This document shows positions 1 through 11,797 of a stretch of DNA of 64,000 nucleotides, piece by piece; position 1 is the first letter of the stretch, and each line of letters opens with the position of its first letter. The notes below the pieces were generated by a model. The model made no database searches, had not been told where the DNA came from, and saw only the letters and a list, made by a program, of their open reading frames with translations. The DNA lies in contig WPIO01000093.1 of the NCBI GenBank assembly GCA_009760855.2, forward strand, positions 1,267,001-1,331,000, in the 5' to 3' direction. The translations under genes and the position numbers were made by a program. The stretch is from Cristatella mucedo. Its lineage: Eukaryota > Bryozoa > Phylactolaemata > Cristatellidae.

Positions 1-2429
1 CAGGCGACAGAGCTGAATTCCGAGAGGCTCTCTGTGTGCCGTGACGTCGGCAGAATGCTCGTTCGGCGGCTGTTTACTCATCAAGGTTCCCGCACGAGCA
101 ATCGGGTGGGGGTGAGCCTTTGCTGGTGTGCCACAATCGCAGTTTTTCAGTGCAACTTTGTTGAATTAGTTATTTAGTACGAATTGCTTCAATGGTGCTG
201 TTTACGACTCCTAATGAGTCAATTTTTACGAGGTCAGCTACCCAAGTGCTTCCCTGTCTCGTGCATGTAATTATTCCTGATATAGGTAGTATACATGTAC
301 TTGTAACAGGTTGTGATATACAAATGTAATACAAAACAATTGTGTAAAACGAAGAGTTTATTGCAGTATTTGTGGGAGTGGCAGAAAGTGCGAATGAGCC
401 AGTTTGTCAAATAGGTTACATTGCAAGAGTGAACATATTTTGGTGTAGTGTAATGCTTGCTCTTCTCGTCTTACAAGCCGCCGGGCGGGAAACCCTTGTC
501 AGATGTTTGCACTGTTTTGTAAGGTAAAGCACGTACTAGCACGCACGTTAACGATGCCTAACGATATTAATAGGATAACGATTTGGAGCAAGAAGCTATT
601 TATTCATTGTGCAAGTGGACAAGTATCACCTGTATTTAAGCGCAGGAACTAAAGTCTTGTCACCATTCAAGCCTCGGTGATGAGTACGACAAGCTTCTTA
701 TACGAAGCTTGCCGTTCGAGCTGATACTAATTGGGAGCAGCGTCTAGTAGATTAAGTATCCTCTGGGAAGGGCAGCGAGTCGAGGTCCTAGTCTCATTTT
801 CTGCCCGATCGGAGGAGAGCTTGAGCACATTGAGTACATGGTAGCTCGGTACCAGGTGGCTCGGTGGGCTGGCGGATAAGGCTTTCTACTTAGCATGCTG
901 GATGCCTAAACTAGAAGAAAGATCGCGGTATAAGAAAAGAGGGCTTGCACAAAAGACTCTTTTTCAGAGATATAGATCTGGCGTTTTAGCGGCGGACGAT
1001 TCACTTTTAAGACCCAATATTTTTTTCTTCGGGCCCTGGTGTTTTTCTGATGTAACAGTGGATTTTTGGCACGCGTGGACAGACAAATCGATGTCTTTAT
1101 GTTTTCTCTAGCCTGCTGGTCCTAAGCACATAACTTGTTATTTTTGTACGTGCTTGAAACTGTGCATGTAATTAACCCGTGGATATTGATTCTTTTGCAG
1201 CGAGTTTTAAGCTCCTGGGTGGAGGTCAAGTTCTCTTAGAGCGCAGCACAAAGTACCCAGTATTATTATTATTATTACCATCTGACTTGCATATGGGCTG
1301 GGCAATTATGTTGGTTAAACCTAGTAAATTTTCGAAAATCTTGGTTTCCAGCCTCTACTGCAGGGGCCGACAAACTTTTCGGACTACTAAGTTACTTGAG
1401 AAAGTCAAGAAGGCAATCTAGGCCAGAAGAAACCACGCCCATTCTGCTGGACCGTTGTAGTGGGGCAAGATAAAAAACAAACGGTCGCACAGACGCGAGT
1501 GGCAATTATAGTCGTAGACGTTTATCGTCTCTCCCCGGTCAGGCACGCTTTTCATACAAGCGCCTGACGTCAGATCTAAAAGTAAACTCGGGCACAGCTT
1601 GAGCTGCAACCAGCAGTAATGAAAGGTTAGACCAGATCCAACAATAAATGACTAGGTGGCGTTATGACGGACTGGAATACTAGCTAGGCCGCGTCTTTCC
1701 ATAAGGCCGGGGTTTGCCGACCTCTGCGCCCAATGTAATGTGTGCTATATTGTATAATGAGAAACTTACTGCAAGTTTCTTCAATTCTTCCATGTTCCTG
1801 CGATCTCGAAGAAGAGTTGAAGTTTGGCTTCACAGCGCTTTACTCGTGAATGAAAAGGCCCAGACTGAGTGTTTTTCTTCTTCAGCTATTACTAATGAGG
1901 GTTAAAAACGGTATTACTCGTACTTGGCCAGTTTTGGTTGTACGTCTCAGTATTCGCGCCATTGCCAAAAAACCGAAGTCGTTCAATGACTCCAGCCATC
2001 ACGGTCATAGCACCATCGATACGCACATTCCAATCGCGAGTTGAAGGGAATATTTGGTGTATAATTTAAAACAAGCTGTGCAACAGCTGGGAAGCAAGCA
2101 ATGCCTCCGATTCCATGCCGGGGCGTACCGCCTGCTTTGAAGGTCCATTTTAAGTCAACCAATAGTGATGATCCTTGGTGCAAGATTTCATATTCGTGAA
2201 GAGTTTTGTAACCAGGAATCGATCTGGAGCTGGAGAAAGAACCTCCACTAAAGTTTGGTGTCAAGTGTCTTCTGCACCTCTTCCTCGGCAGCTGCATAAA
2301 AAAAAGAGATCGATTTCGCATATGCACTAGCTATGGACCGTGTACATTTACGCAAAACACTCAAAAGCCGCACACGAAAGCATATTCCTCTGAAAGCTAT
2401 TTCCTAGTTGCTCACGTCAGAAAAGTACA
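1..2429. other. No gene seen
   Basis: Unique-looking intergenic DNA of mixed composition. Only short open frames occur, with a small (ATT)n at 1261-1276. No convincing exon was found on either strand. Confidence 0.5.
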
Positions 2430-2535
2430 GAATAATAAATATAATAACACAATAAATGTTGATAAAGCGCACTCAGAGAAATCTCTTTCTAGGTTCTTTA
2501 CATTTGCTGCAAAGAAAACGCTCAGAAAGCGCAAT
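2430..2535 (-). mobile_element. LINE A 3' tail fragment
   Basis: An AATAATAAATATAATAA tail is followed by the LINE A terminal stem-loop (GATAAAGCGCACTCAGAGAA) and TTTGCTGCAAAG. It holds only about 100 bp of the 3' UTR and no coding sequence. Confidence 0.75.
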
Positions 2536-4074
2536 TATCTCGGGCAAGTCTTGCACCTTCCGGCAGCCGCCAGAACCTCGGCAGACGGCTGAGTCGAGAC
2601 TCGTGACGGAGCTACTGTTACCCAGTTGGTCGAGCCGTTGCTGAGATAGGCATGCTGCAAGCATGCTTAATTTTCGCTTATAACTCGTCTCGTATCATAT
2701 GGCCGTAGCTTTCAAATAGCTTCAAGCTGCTGCCGTACAGTCCTAATTGAACGAACTTCGCTGACCTGGTCGCGACGGGCTCTGCTAGCGCCACATAGTC
2801 AGTCAGCAGCTACTTTGAGGCTTCAGAGCCACCCATAACCGGAGAGAGTGACACATTGTCAACTCCTCCAGGAGTCTCAGCTCGGCGCCGCTCCGCCAAG
2901 AAGAGAGCAAGTGCCCGTCTCCAGGCTCCCCTGTAAGGATTGCAGCAGCATCTAGACCTCGACGGACGCCTTAAGATAGATAGCGGAGAGTTCTAAGTAA
3001 TGCATCCTTGACGGGTCTCCAAGGAGCGATCCCTGCAAGCTTATCCGCTACATTTGCTTTTAGGGCAACGACCGCGGCGTTCCACCAAAGCAGGTGGTGG
3101 TGGTGGTGGGGGAGACGGAGCCGAGTACAGACCGAGTCTGCTGCGAGTAGCATCACCGTCGAATAGAAGCCAAAAGGTATTGATGCCAGAGCTGCGAATA
3201 GGTACTTCAAAGCTGTTCCCATAAATAAAATGAAATAAATTAAATTCATTGAATAGCGCCCTAAGAGAATTTAATTTCTGTTTAGGTGCTTATAATCCAC
3301 GAGGCTCGAGTCCACGATGTCGGTCGCCTAATACATTCACCTTGACATATAAGCCGTGTAAGGTTAAGGCAGCTGTCATCCTCGGACCGCCAAGTTTCAC
3401 AGAGGATCGATGGATCGCGAAAGAAGCTGGCTAGTAAATAATTAATCTCGAAACAACTTTGTCGAAGTCTTTCGGAGCTTCCTGCACGCGAAAAAATGAC
3501 TTCGAGCTAGTCGAGACGCAGAAAAATCCTAACATCATAAATGGCTGCAGTTTTGACCTTCAAGTTTATTCTCACGATCACCGTCTTAATTAATTCAACG
3601 AGAATATAAGAGCTGCCGCTGCCTGGCTCACAGCCTCGAGTTCAACTTTAGGAGCGTAAGCGACAGCCAGTTACATGGCTTCGGCTTTCGCTATGCCGCC
3701 AAATATCAGACTGTCATGCGACCGGCCGGCTCCAAGCCTTATGAATATCTGGACAGCAATTATATGGTAAACTGAGCACGCCACCGCCGCCGTTTCACGA
3801 TTCTCATGGACGTCTAGAGTGCAGCCTATTGATATCGAGTACCGTAGAGCGCTCCGGTGGCTTGGTCGCAGCAAAGTTAAATTTCGGTGAGGACCAGGAA
3901 AAATGCCCTCATGACCCTTCACCTGACTTTAAAGGCAACGACAACAGGAATTCGTCGTGAAAGCCGATTGCTTGGAATATGTGTGTAGCCTGTTGCCTAA
4001 GAAATAGCTAACTTTCTCAGCTCAGAGAAAATTGTGTTTTGCCCTGGGCTTTTAGTTACATTAAAATATGATAA
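2536..4074. other. No gene seen apart from the SINE-1 copy
   Basis: A 92-codon minus frame ending at 2971 has a histidine run from (GGT)n and is not convincing. Confidence 0.45.
3240..3352 (-). mobile_element. SINE-1 copy (tRNA-derived), partial
   Basis: AATTCATTGAATAGCGCCCT tail, then the B-box region GAGGCTCGAGTCCACGA. The A-box end is decayed. Confidence 0.65.
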
Positions 4075-4214
4075 ATATAATTCATTTGTATAGCGCCCCA
4101 AGAGAACTTGATCTCTATTCAGGCGCTTCACAAATGCCTCGGGGCTCGAGCCCTCGACCTCAGCCAGGCCTTGGTCGTGGCGAGCACCTTAACCGCTGGA
4201 CCAAACCAGCTCGG
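4075..4214 (-). mobile_element. SINE-1 copy (tRNA-derived)
   Basis: On the minus strand: a tRNA-like head with TTTGGTCCAGCGGTTAAGGT, B box GGGCTCGAGCC, and the LINE A-type tail stem-loop TGAAGCGCCTGAATAGAGAT ending in ATGAATTATATTTAT. Confidence 0.85.
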
Positions 4215-4779
4215 CAAAAATTAACATTAAATTGCCGTACTTACATGTAAAGGTAAGTATATATGTACCCAACGATTCTAACGATTTCTAATGTATCCAC
4301 ATGCGGTTCGAATCACCTGCGTTTGAGAGCTTTCGTTAGTTCTCACAAGTGTCAACAGCGTTATCATAAAAACTAAACGTGAGAGCTGGCATTATTTTTT
4401 TTATATTGACATGCCATGACGAATGCTGTTAACCCACGTGCAGCTGGAGTTGAGTGCAAATCCACTTAAGCTCAAGCTTACTGGTGCAAACTTGAAAGCC
4501 TGGAAGCCTCGCTGTCGCATATACATTGCAAGTACCGCCCCGCGCTGCCTTTTCTTCGGACCTACACTGGCTCGTCGTCAGCTTCCTCGCTCGATCGGCT
4601 CAGCAACCGAGTGGCCCGTTTTGGTCGAATGCACGTTTACTCCCTTGACTACTAAAAACCACGTAGACCGCGATAGCCTTAGTATTACGCTCTACGTTCT
4701 GTGTTAAGGAGCTGAATTTTCTCCCATCAGCTGATCCTGCAAATCTTTTCCCATCAGTTGTACGTAGTGAATATCTTCA

Positions 4780-4922
4780 TAGGGTTGAGACGCTTGCACT
4801 TCGTGCGCCAGGCCGTCAGTTCGAGTCCTATAGCAGGAGATCCTTTATTGCACTCTGCAAACGGGAGGGATAGTCGCTACGCCTCCTCTGCCGCTATATA
4901 AAATAGGCCACTGAATCAGCTT
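4780..4922 (+). mobile_element. SINE-2 copy (second tRNA-derived family)
   Basis: B-box region AGTTCGAGTCCTATAGCAGG, ATCCTTTATTGCACT and the family end CGCTATATAAAATAGGCCAC and GAATCAGC. It is quite diverged. Confidence 0.65.
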
Positions 4923-5324
4923 TTACTTTTATTTCGTCGTGCGCTGCTCCACCTGCCGTGCTACGGTGTAAAATGCACGCCAACAGCTTTCCAAGCTAGC
5001 GGCCATTATATTCATTTCTGTGCACCAAGCTAAGACTAATTCAGAGCCACTAGCGGTGGCAGTCCCTTGTGAATTCGTCTCGTCATTTCAGCCGGAAGAG
5101 TGTAAGACGTGAAGAATCTTTACCTGACATTGAGTCATGAACGGCACCGTCGTGGCTGCCCGTAATTCGATAGCTTGCTTCACTGCATGGGTGGCAATGC
5201 TAGTTGGATAGAGCTCTACGCGATGTCTCCTATATTCCTTGTCGGAAAATCTGCGTCGCTTTAGGCAAGCACTGCTTGGAAGCTAGCAGATAAAATACTG
5301 ATTAGGATAGTGCCTCGCTGCAAG

Positions 5325-6727
5325 TTCTCCGAGATCTCCCAGTAGCATTTGACACCATTGACCACGTGATCCTTCTCAAGTGCCTCTTGTTACGTGTATG
5401 TTACACTGGCTAAACAGTGGTAAACTGCACTAGGTTCTACAACAATGAGGGCTGTAAGAGCATAGTTTAAATGGCAGGCGGTTATTCGAAAAGCCCTTTA
5501 AGTGTGGAGTCCCTCTATAGGTCCAGACTTAGGCCCCATTCTTTTTACTATCTATATTCTTCCTCTGGCCCGTTTCATGGCTTAACACTACGTTGGCTTT
5601 CACTTCTACGCCGACGGCATTCAGCTTCATCAGAATCCTTTGAACCATTTAAACCCCGACTCTCGTCCAACCCACTTAAATACTTTTCGGCCTGCATCGG
5701 ACGAAATTTGCAATTGGATGCCCACCAACTTCCCGAAGCTTGACGATTATGGGACAGAACTATTTGTTATGAGCAAGCTTAGTAGAGTCTTCAAGTTTTC
5801 GGACCTCGCCCTCAAGATTGGTGCATATAGTATCACTGGGTTACGTCTTCCCGAAATCTGAACGTGCTGTTGCAGAAACGACTTGTGAAACAACATTGGA
5901 CGTTGCCTCTAGTGTCAAGTCAGCCTAATTTCAGCCGAGGACATTCCGAACCTGAGGCCCGCATAGAAAAAGTCCGGAAGTTCAGCTAGCACATGCGTGT
6001 CTGACATCGAATCTATATTTTTGCTGCGATGGTCTGTATTCATTACACCGGCCCGTGGCCTTAATCGTAATCTGTAACTGGCGAAAAAGTGAGCAACTTC
6101 TCTGGTGACTTGAGAAGAACGTAGCTGTCATATCATATCACTTCTGTCTGAGCTTCACTGGCTCCACATCGAGTACCGAATCCACCTAAAGATCCTCTAT
6201 TTGACTTACAGGTCACTCCACTATCGTGCGCCTGTCTACCTATCAAAACCTCCGTGCTCCTCCAGTGCAAAACCCGCCACTCGCCTCTCGACTTTCAACC
6301 GTCCTTCACGCAAAGTTGAAATCGTTTGGTGATCGGGCCTTCAGCTTCTAAGTAACCAAAGTCAGGAACTTACTTCCGGCATCTGTCATTACCTGTGATG
6401 ACTTTGCATTGTTTTAGCTCAGCTATTCCGGTTTGCTTTGTGTGCGTACCTGTGGATTGTACGGTAAATATTACTAGCCGGTGGTCTTACCAACCAGTGA
6501 CTATGCGTGTCTTCGTGTTCGCATCGTCATATGCTGCACGCCTAAGCATGATAATTGTTCGTTTTTGCCTGCTTGATTGCATGCATATAACCAACTCTGC
6601 ATATCAACAACTCCACAGGTATCGATTTTCTTGCAACAAGTAGTAAAAAAAAAGCGCTTGGATAGAGATTAAGTTCTCTACGGTCACGGTATACACGGCC
6701 TATTATTATTATTATTATTATTATTAG
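5325..6727 (+). mobile_element. LINE C: diverged CR1/L2-like non-LTR retrotransposon, 5'-truncated
   Basis: The degenerate reverse transcriptase reads VAFDTIDHVILLK near 5350, SVESLYRSRLRPHSF near 5505, FHFYADGIQLH near 5600 and PTNFPKLDDYGTELFVM near 5730. HWLHIEYRIHLKILYLTYRS lies near 6155. The catalytic YADD is YADG. Several frameshifts are present. The 3' end carries the stem-loop GCGCTTGGATAGAGATTAAG and a (ATT)n tail at 6702-6727. It resembles LINE A but is clearly older. Confidence 0.75.
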
Positions 6728-7036
6728 CAATAGACGCGTCCACCGCTCAGCTTTCTATGGGTCCCACTGAACCTTTCTTTTTTGTTGTTTTGAGATTTGT
6801 GTGCTGATTTGTACATGAATTAGTTAATGTTACTAAGCAGGAACCTACTGCTCAGGGACCCTGGGTGCTGTCTTGCATACTTTTGAACTCGAGTGAAATC
6901 TTGATATTGTTGTGCTTTTACATGCTTGCCTAAGCATGGTACCATGCATAAAATTGAATGCTGGTAATTGCTTCTAATGCATACAATTGTAAAGCACCTG
7001 GACACAAATTTGGTTCTGTCAGGATGCCTTACAAAT

Positions 7037-8308
7037 GACGTTTTATTCTTACGTATTATGTGGCATTCGTGCTGGGTGCATTCTTCTTTGTCTCAAATTG
7101 GAGTTTCAATGATTTGCCAAGCACTCAGTACTTCAAGTTGGCACAAAAAGGTGGCAATGCGACAGTTTTAAGGTGCCAAAATGTTAATTTAAACCCTTAA
7201 CTATGGTTAAGTAGACAGCCGATTTCAAGTGGTGCCGTCCGAGCCTGCTCAGCACTCATTTACTAGCTCTCTGTTTTTGAAGCAACGTCATCGAAAAACA
7301 GATCCAGAGAAAGAAAAATACCAGCATGCCTTATCAGCTACCGATTCCAAGACCAAAAAAAAGAGAGAAGGGGCAGCAGAAGCCAGTAACACTGGTCTCG
7401 ATTCGAGATCCTGACATTAGAAACGGAGGTCATGTCCGGCACCTACGTTCCGCGACCTAGACGTCGCATATGGTACATGCTATAGAAAGCCGAGGATAAT
7501 CTAAGCATCGTCTTACGGCAGCGTGAAAGCGAACCAGCAGCCTTTCGAAATCCTACAGCACTCTCCTTCTGCCACGCTCACCGTTCTCCGAAAAAACGAG
7601 TAGAAAGCTCACGTGACCGTCGGGATCCACAGCAGTAACCGTGCCGGTAGTTGATGACTGCTCATATGCTTCTTCACCTTGGCTATCCGAGTATGCTGGG
7701 CTGAACGTGCCATCGACGGTTCCGGCTTCAAACTGTGGAAGAACCGAAAGAGAAAACTGTTCCATTACCGCGGTTCACGTGCACTCAATAGCCGCCGCAC
7801 TCGAGATGACGCGATAGGAACGTGCATCATACATTCAGCTTTGATCGAAACTCTCTACTAGATTGCCCTTCTACAGGCAGTGCTTGAACACCTCAGATAC
7901 CCCAGATACCTTGGATGCAGGAGCTGGTATCCCCTCTGTGGCGTTCGCTTTAATCTAGATGCATTCTGTCCTAAAAATGGTGTCGCTGATTCTTACAAAA
8001 GCACGCGATCTTACACGCGATTCTATAACGGCATGCGATTTCGCCGTTCATTCGTGCGAGGCTTGAGATTTGGGGCTGGAGATTCGGTTATTTTCTTGGC
8101 CATACATGGGTACAAGCTTCTGGCCATGTATTCATTCGTGCAGTGATTAAAATGCAGAGAACTAAATCAGTGATGAATTTGACAAACTCTTGGCGACTTT
8201 GTGAGAAGAGAGGCAAAGAGAGCCGAGTGTTCTCGGTTGACGTATTATTCTTACGTATTATGTGGCATTCTTGCTGGGTGCATTCTCTTTTTGTCTCAAA
8301 TTGGATTA
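7037..8308 (+). repeat. 70-bp direct repeat pair
   Basis: 7037-7108 and 8238-8308 share TTATTCTTACGTATTATGTG, GCATTC, TGCTGGGTGCATTCT and TTGTCTCAAATTGGA with few differences. Flanks are unrelated. Confidence 0.9.
7613..7732 (-). CDS. Isolated internal exon candidate (40 codons)
   Basis: A textbook acceptor with a long pyrimidine tract (TCTTTCGGTTCTTCCACAG) and donor GGTCAC|GTGAGC bound exactly 120 nt, open in phase 0. The peptide starts FEAGTVDGTFSPAYSDSQGE and ends TTGTVTAVDPDGH. It is rich in T, S, G, D and E and looks coding rather than random. No family is recognised. It could be a distant exon of gene 1 or of a separate gene extending left. Confidence 0.42.
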
Positions 8309-8753
8309 TCGTGACACCAAGCGAGCTAACTGAGCTTGTCTAGCATGGCTTACGTGCCGCCCTGACCGCGGCGAGATCGCACTAAGCGAGCCAAACGTTG
8401 AGTCATTTAATCAAGAGAATTCGATCGATAAATGTAGTTTGCAGTTACCCCTGCGCCAAGACACGGCTATCTCGAATCGGTTAGGAATGATAAATATTTC
8501 TAACATGATTTTCCTTACGGTTGATTAAAGGTACAGTGCTTAAATATCTAGTGGTCTGTGCGAATTTGGGGATGGTCTAATAGGAAAATATTCTTAGCCA
8601 AGTGAGGAGCCGCTCTCATAAGGTCGTTGCCGCACAAGTATTCACTCGGAAAGATAAAGATGCACGCACGGTTTTTCTTGGATATTGAACCTCGGCCTCG
8701 GGTGGTAGGCACTTATCTTAGCCAGCCTCCCGTTCAAAACAAGGAAACAAGAC

Positions 8754-9017
8754 ATGGATACACCTCGCGCCAGTAGTGGGAGGCTGCTAGTGGTGGTGGT
8801 GGTCGTCGTCGTCGGCCAGTCATCAGCTGCTAGCCTGACGGACGCAGCATGCTCTACATGCAGATGCCTCGTAGAGGGAGAGCGAAGCGTCGAGCAGCAG
8901 CAGCAGCAGCGGCGGCGTCCCGAGCAGGCGTCTGAGTCTGACGGATACACCCTTGGGGAGGCAGAGATTCTGGTCCCCCAGAGAATCCCGTGCAATCCCG
9001 TGCAATCATCAGTCTCG
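8754..9017 (+). CDS. Candidate first exon of a secreted or membrane protein
   Basis: ATG at 8754 has G at -3 and +4. The 88-codon frame starts with a signal-peptide-like segment: RLL followed by eight valines and GQSSAAS, with likely cleavage near residue 26. A Cys cluster ACSTCRC follows, then five glutamines encoded by a CAG repeat and an acidic stretch. It ends at a strong donor, TCTCG|GTGAGTG, phase 0. The valine run comes from GTG/GTC repeats, so it may partly be a microsatellite. Cys-X-X-Cys-X-Cys recalls small extracellular cysteine-rich modules, but no family is assigned. The 177-codon minus-strand frame over the same bases looks like a shadow. Confidence 0.42.
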
Positions 9018-9186
9018 GTGAGTGAAAACCGAAACGATGCTGTCCGTTGGCCGCCGCCATGCCTGTAAGCGCTTGCCGTTGACCTATCTGCGTCATCCGG
9101 AGGCGAATACACCAAGCGCATTCGCCTGCGGCTCTCTTCAACTTCCGCTCGATGCACGAGGGTGCACGCCCACATTTTTGAATTTA

Positions 9187-9297
9187 CTTGCAGACTACTG
9201 GCTGGAGCTGCTACTGATGATGTGCGCGATCGTCGCGATTATTTTTACCACATCCAAGCGCTGCCCGTCTCAGCTGCTACCCGAAGTTGCTCCTTGA
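9187..9297 (+). CDS. Candidate terminal exon with a transmembrane segment
   Basis: Acceptor GAATTTACTTGCAG|AC is followed by DYWLELLLMMCAIVAIIFTT and SKRCPSQLLPEVAP, then TGA at 9295-9297. This is a plausible single membrane helix with a short basic cytoplasmic tail. The exon needs entry phase 1, but the donor at 9017 leaves phase 0. A direct join would shift to TTGWSCY and stop. An alternative donor at 9064 (CCT|GTAAGC, phase 2) opens a third frame running to 9328. The exon may therefore belong to another isoform. Confidence 0.3.
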   Translation, partial: LADYWLELLLMMCAIVAIIFTTSKRCPSQLLPEVAP

Positions 9298-9399
9298 CCG
9301 CTCGCCTCAGGCTTTTAACCCGATAGGAGCCGATAAGAACATCACAACTGATTGCCGATCAACCAGCGAAACCTCAAGGACCCACTTACCAATCGTAAG

Positions 9400-9672
9400 T
9401 CACAATGAGCACAAATCACTCACATCTTCGTCCTTGATGTGCTTATGCGTGCTGACACTGTGCATGCTGCCACTAACCACATTTGCATGCTGACCCTGTG
9501 CATGTCACCCCTAACCATATTATTATTCATTTCGTTTGTTTTTTCAAGCATGATTTTACTTACCATTCAATTGCATTTCACTTTAAAGCAAATGTAAACC
9601 GCCTAGAGAGAGATTAAGTTCTCTGAGGGCGCTTTATCAAGTGAATTGTTATTATTATTATTATTATTATCT
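9400..9672 (+). mobile_element. LINE A 3' UTR copy with (ATT)n tail
   Basis: Reads GTGCTTATGCGTGCTGACAC, the GCATGCTGACCCTGTGCATG block, CAAATGTAAACCGCCTAGAG and (ATT)n, the complete LINE A 3' UTR in plus orientation. The coding part is missing through 5' truncation. Confidence 0.85.
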
Positions 9673-9926
9673 TCACCCCTTAATCCTGCTTAGGTTAGCT
9701 AAGCCCTAGTGGCTGCTAACATTACATCCATGTGTCACCATATTTTTGTTTGGATTCCAGCTCAACAAGGTTCTTAGCTTGTAGTCGCAATGACCACTTC
9801 CAAACTCTTTCATATAAATTGAAATTTTTTTTCTGTTTTAGTTGCTATCGCTATTTTTCAGCAACCCAGTGCATCTATTCTTTAGATTGCGTGCACAAAA
9901 TGATAGAGAGGGTTGAGTGAGGTAGT

Positions 9927-9927
<1 letters not shown>

Positions 9928-10013
<86 letters not shown>
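9928..10013 (+). repeat. (GA)n microsatellite
   Basis: About 85 bp of almost pure GA dinucleotide. Confidence 0.97.
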
Positions 10014-10014
<1 letters not shown>

Positions 10015-10190
10015 CAAAACGACGAAGGCGGTACCGCATCGTTCTTAACTTGGTCCAAAGTTTGCTCGTCTTGCTCGCACTTAGTCGCTAGCACATCATA
10101 TTCAGCTTACAGGGAAGCGCTGATTTTAAATACGACCATGGCGATCGGTCGTCCATTTGAAAAAAAACCTGCTCTTGTGGTTAGTGGTCT

Positions 10191-10268
10191 ACACACACAC
10201 ACATACACGCACGCACGCACGCACGCACGAACACACACACACACATATGTGTGTGTGTGTGTGTGTGT
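10191..10268 (+). repeat. (CA)n/(CACG)n/(TG)n microsatellite
   Basis: CA, ACGC and TG blocks in series form a short inverted CA..TG pair around 10245. Confidence 0.95.
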
Positions 10269-10278
10269 ACATGTTTAT

Positions 10279-10422
10279 AATTATATATAATTCACTTGTA
10301 TGGTGCCCTGAAAGAATCTATTCTGGCGCTTCACATATGCCACGGGGCTCGAGCCAACGACCTAGACCGTCAAATACGTTCACCATGACCTCGTTCGGAG
10401 TGAGCACCTTAACCACTGGGCC
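10279..10422 (-). mobile_element. SINE-1 copy (tRNA-derived)
   Basis: Head GGCCCAGTGGTTAAGGTGCT, B box GGCTCGAGCCC, tail stem-loop and AATTATATATAATTATA on the minus strand. The tail adjoins a (GT)n tract. Confidence 0.85.
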
Positions 10423-10622
10423 TATACTTATGGTGAATACCTCTCACTGCCCTTCTGCTGAAGCGGTGAGGCCACAGGGAGAACGACCGACTCGCGGCGG
10501 CACTAGAGGACCTCGGTAAATTAAGTCCGCTCTCAGTTGCACAAATACTGTAGAGGCCCTATCATTGGCGGTGCGCGCAGAGGTTGCCTGGGCCTCAGGC
10601 CTCTCTATTATCGAAACCACTC

Positions 10623-10638
10623 CCCCCCCCCCCCCCCC
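10623..10638 (+). repeat. Poly-C tract
   Basis: Sixteen consecutive C followed by a T run. Length is likely unreliable in the assembly. Confidence 0.95.
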
Positions 10639-10938
10639 GCAGGGATTTTTTTTTTTCGAGGGGCTCTGTTAAACTTCAGAGGCTCACTAGGCAGATCTTA
10701 TTAGGTTTAGCAGGTGCATTATTCAAATGGAATGGTTCAGCGTCGTGTTAGTGTCTTAAGCTGGATTTACATGGTACATTTTCCTACAGATGTTGGAGAT
10801 TTCCCACAGATTTTGGCTACTACGTCATCATACGTCACAGCATTTTGGGGAGGAGCCAAGTCTTCAGAAGGAGAATCTGTCTCTACTATCAGGCTCCTTC
10901 TTGGTCCAGCCGACCAATAAAAACCCCCAGACTCATCT

Positions 10939-11635
10939 GTATCTCCGTCTGTAACTCAACAAAGTCATAAAGACCATGTGGGTGTTACGCAGGAGAGTTT
11001 TGTATAGCGAACTCACAGCCTAAGCGGCTTTCGGTACGCATTCGGTACCCAACAGACTTCGTCTCACACAACAAAGAGAAAGTGGGAGGCATAGCAGAGT
11101 TAGGAGAACAGTTGAGGTAGTGAGTAGCATGGAAGTAGCAGCTCAGGACCGCTGAAAAGGATGTGCCATAGTCGGCAGTAGGAGAGTAGTTGTCGTTGCG
11201 TAAGAACTGTGGAAGCGAGTTCCACAGTCTAGGACCTGCAGAACTAAAGCTTCTGTCGCAAACGGTCTTTAAGCGGAGGAATGGAACAGCTAATTTATTG
11301 TCCACACAGGACCTGAGGGCGCGAACAGGCTGAAACTGGTGCAGTAGTTCAGGTAGGTACAAAGGAGCCAAGCCGTGGCGGGCCTTGTGGGTCAGAGTAA
11401 AAACTTTGCTCTGTACCCGTTGCTCAACCGGCACCCATCCTAGCTCTTTTAGCAATGGAGACACGTGCTCAAACATCTTGGACTTGAAGACTAGCCTTGC
11501 AGCCATATTCATAGTCAGCTGCAGTGGCCTAGTTGCTTTCTTTGGTAGCCTAGCCAAAATGGAATTGCAATAATCCAGCCGAGACTTGCAAACCGCAGTG
11601 GGAGACAGCTCCTAATCTTGGATAGGGATCGGACG
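10939..11635 (-). mobile_element. LINE B: RT C-terminal region and 3' UTR
   Basis: The frame ending at 10985 reads SRLDYCNSILARLPKKATRP near 11570, then RPLQLTMNMAARLVFKSKMF, LKELGWVPVEQRVQSK, ARHGLAPLYLPELLHQFQ and RSFSSAGPRLWNSLPQFLRN. This is the conserved C-terminal end of CR1/L2/Rex-type reverse transcriptases. The family differs from LINE A in sequence and in its 3' end (GTTACAGACGGAGATAC). It has no (ATT)n tail. Upstream it abuts the 27-bp minisatellite. Confidence 0.8.
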
Positions 11636-11645
11636 TGATGGCTAG

Positions 11646-11797
11646 CCTCCCATACACCCCTATACACCCTAGACTCCCATACACCCCTATACACCTTAGC
11701 CTCCCATACACCCCTATACACCTTTGCCTCCCATACACCCCTATACACCCTAGCCTCCCATACACCCCTATACACCTTAGCCTCCCATACACCCCTA
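11646..11797 (+). repeat. 27-bp minisatellite, about 5.6 copies
   Basis: The unit is CCTCCCATACACCCCTATAC plus ACCTTAG with few substitutions. As 27 is a multiple of three, frames stay open on both strands (VYRGVWEAK on minus, YTPIHLSLP on plus). It borders LINE B. Confidence 0.95.

Noticed and set aside
8642-9175. Minus-strand frame of 177 codons
   Set aside because: It is antisense to the candidate exon at 8754 and is made of CAG and GTG repeat complements. No splice or start evidence.
9882-10094. Poly-Leu-Ser frame and its Glu-Arg complement
   Set aside because: Artefact of the (GA)n microsatellite.
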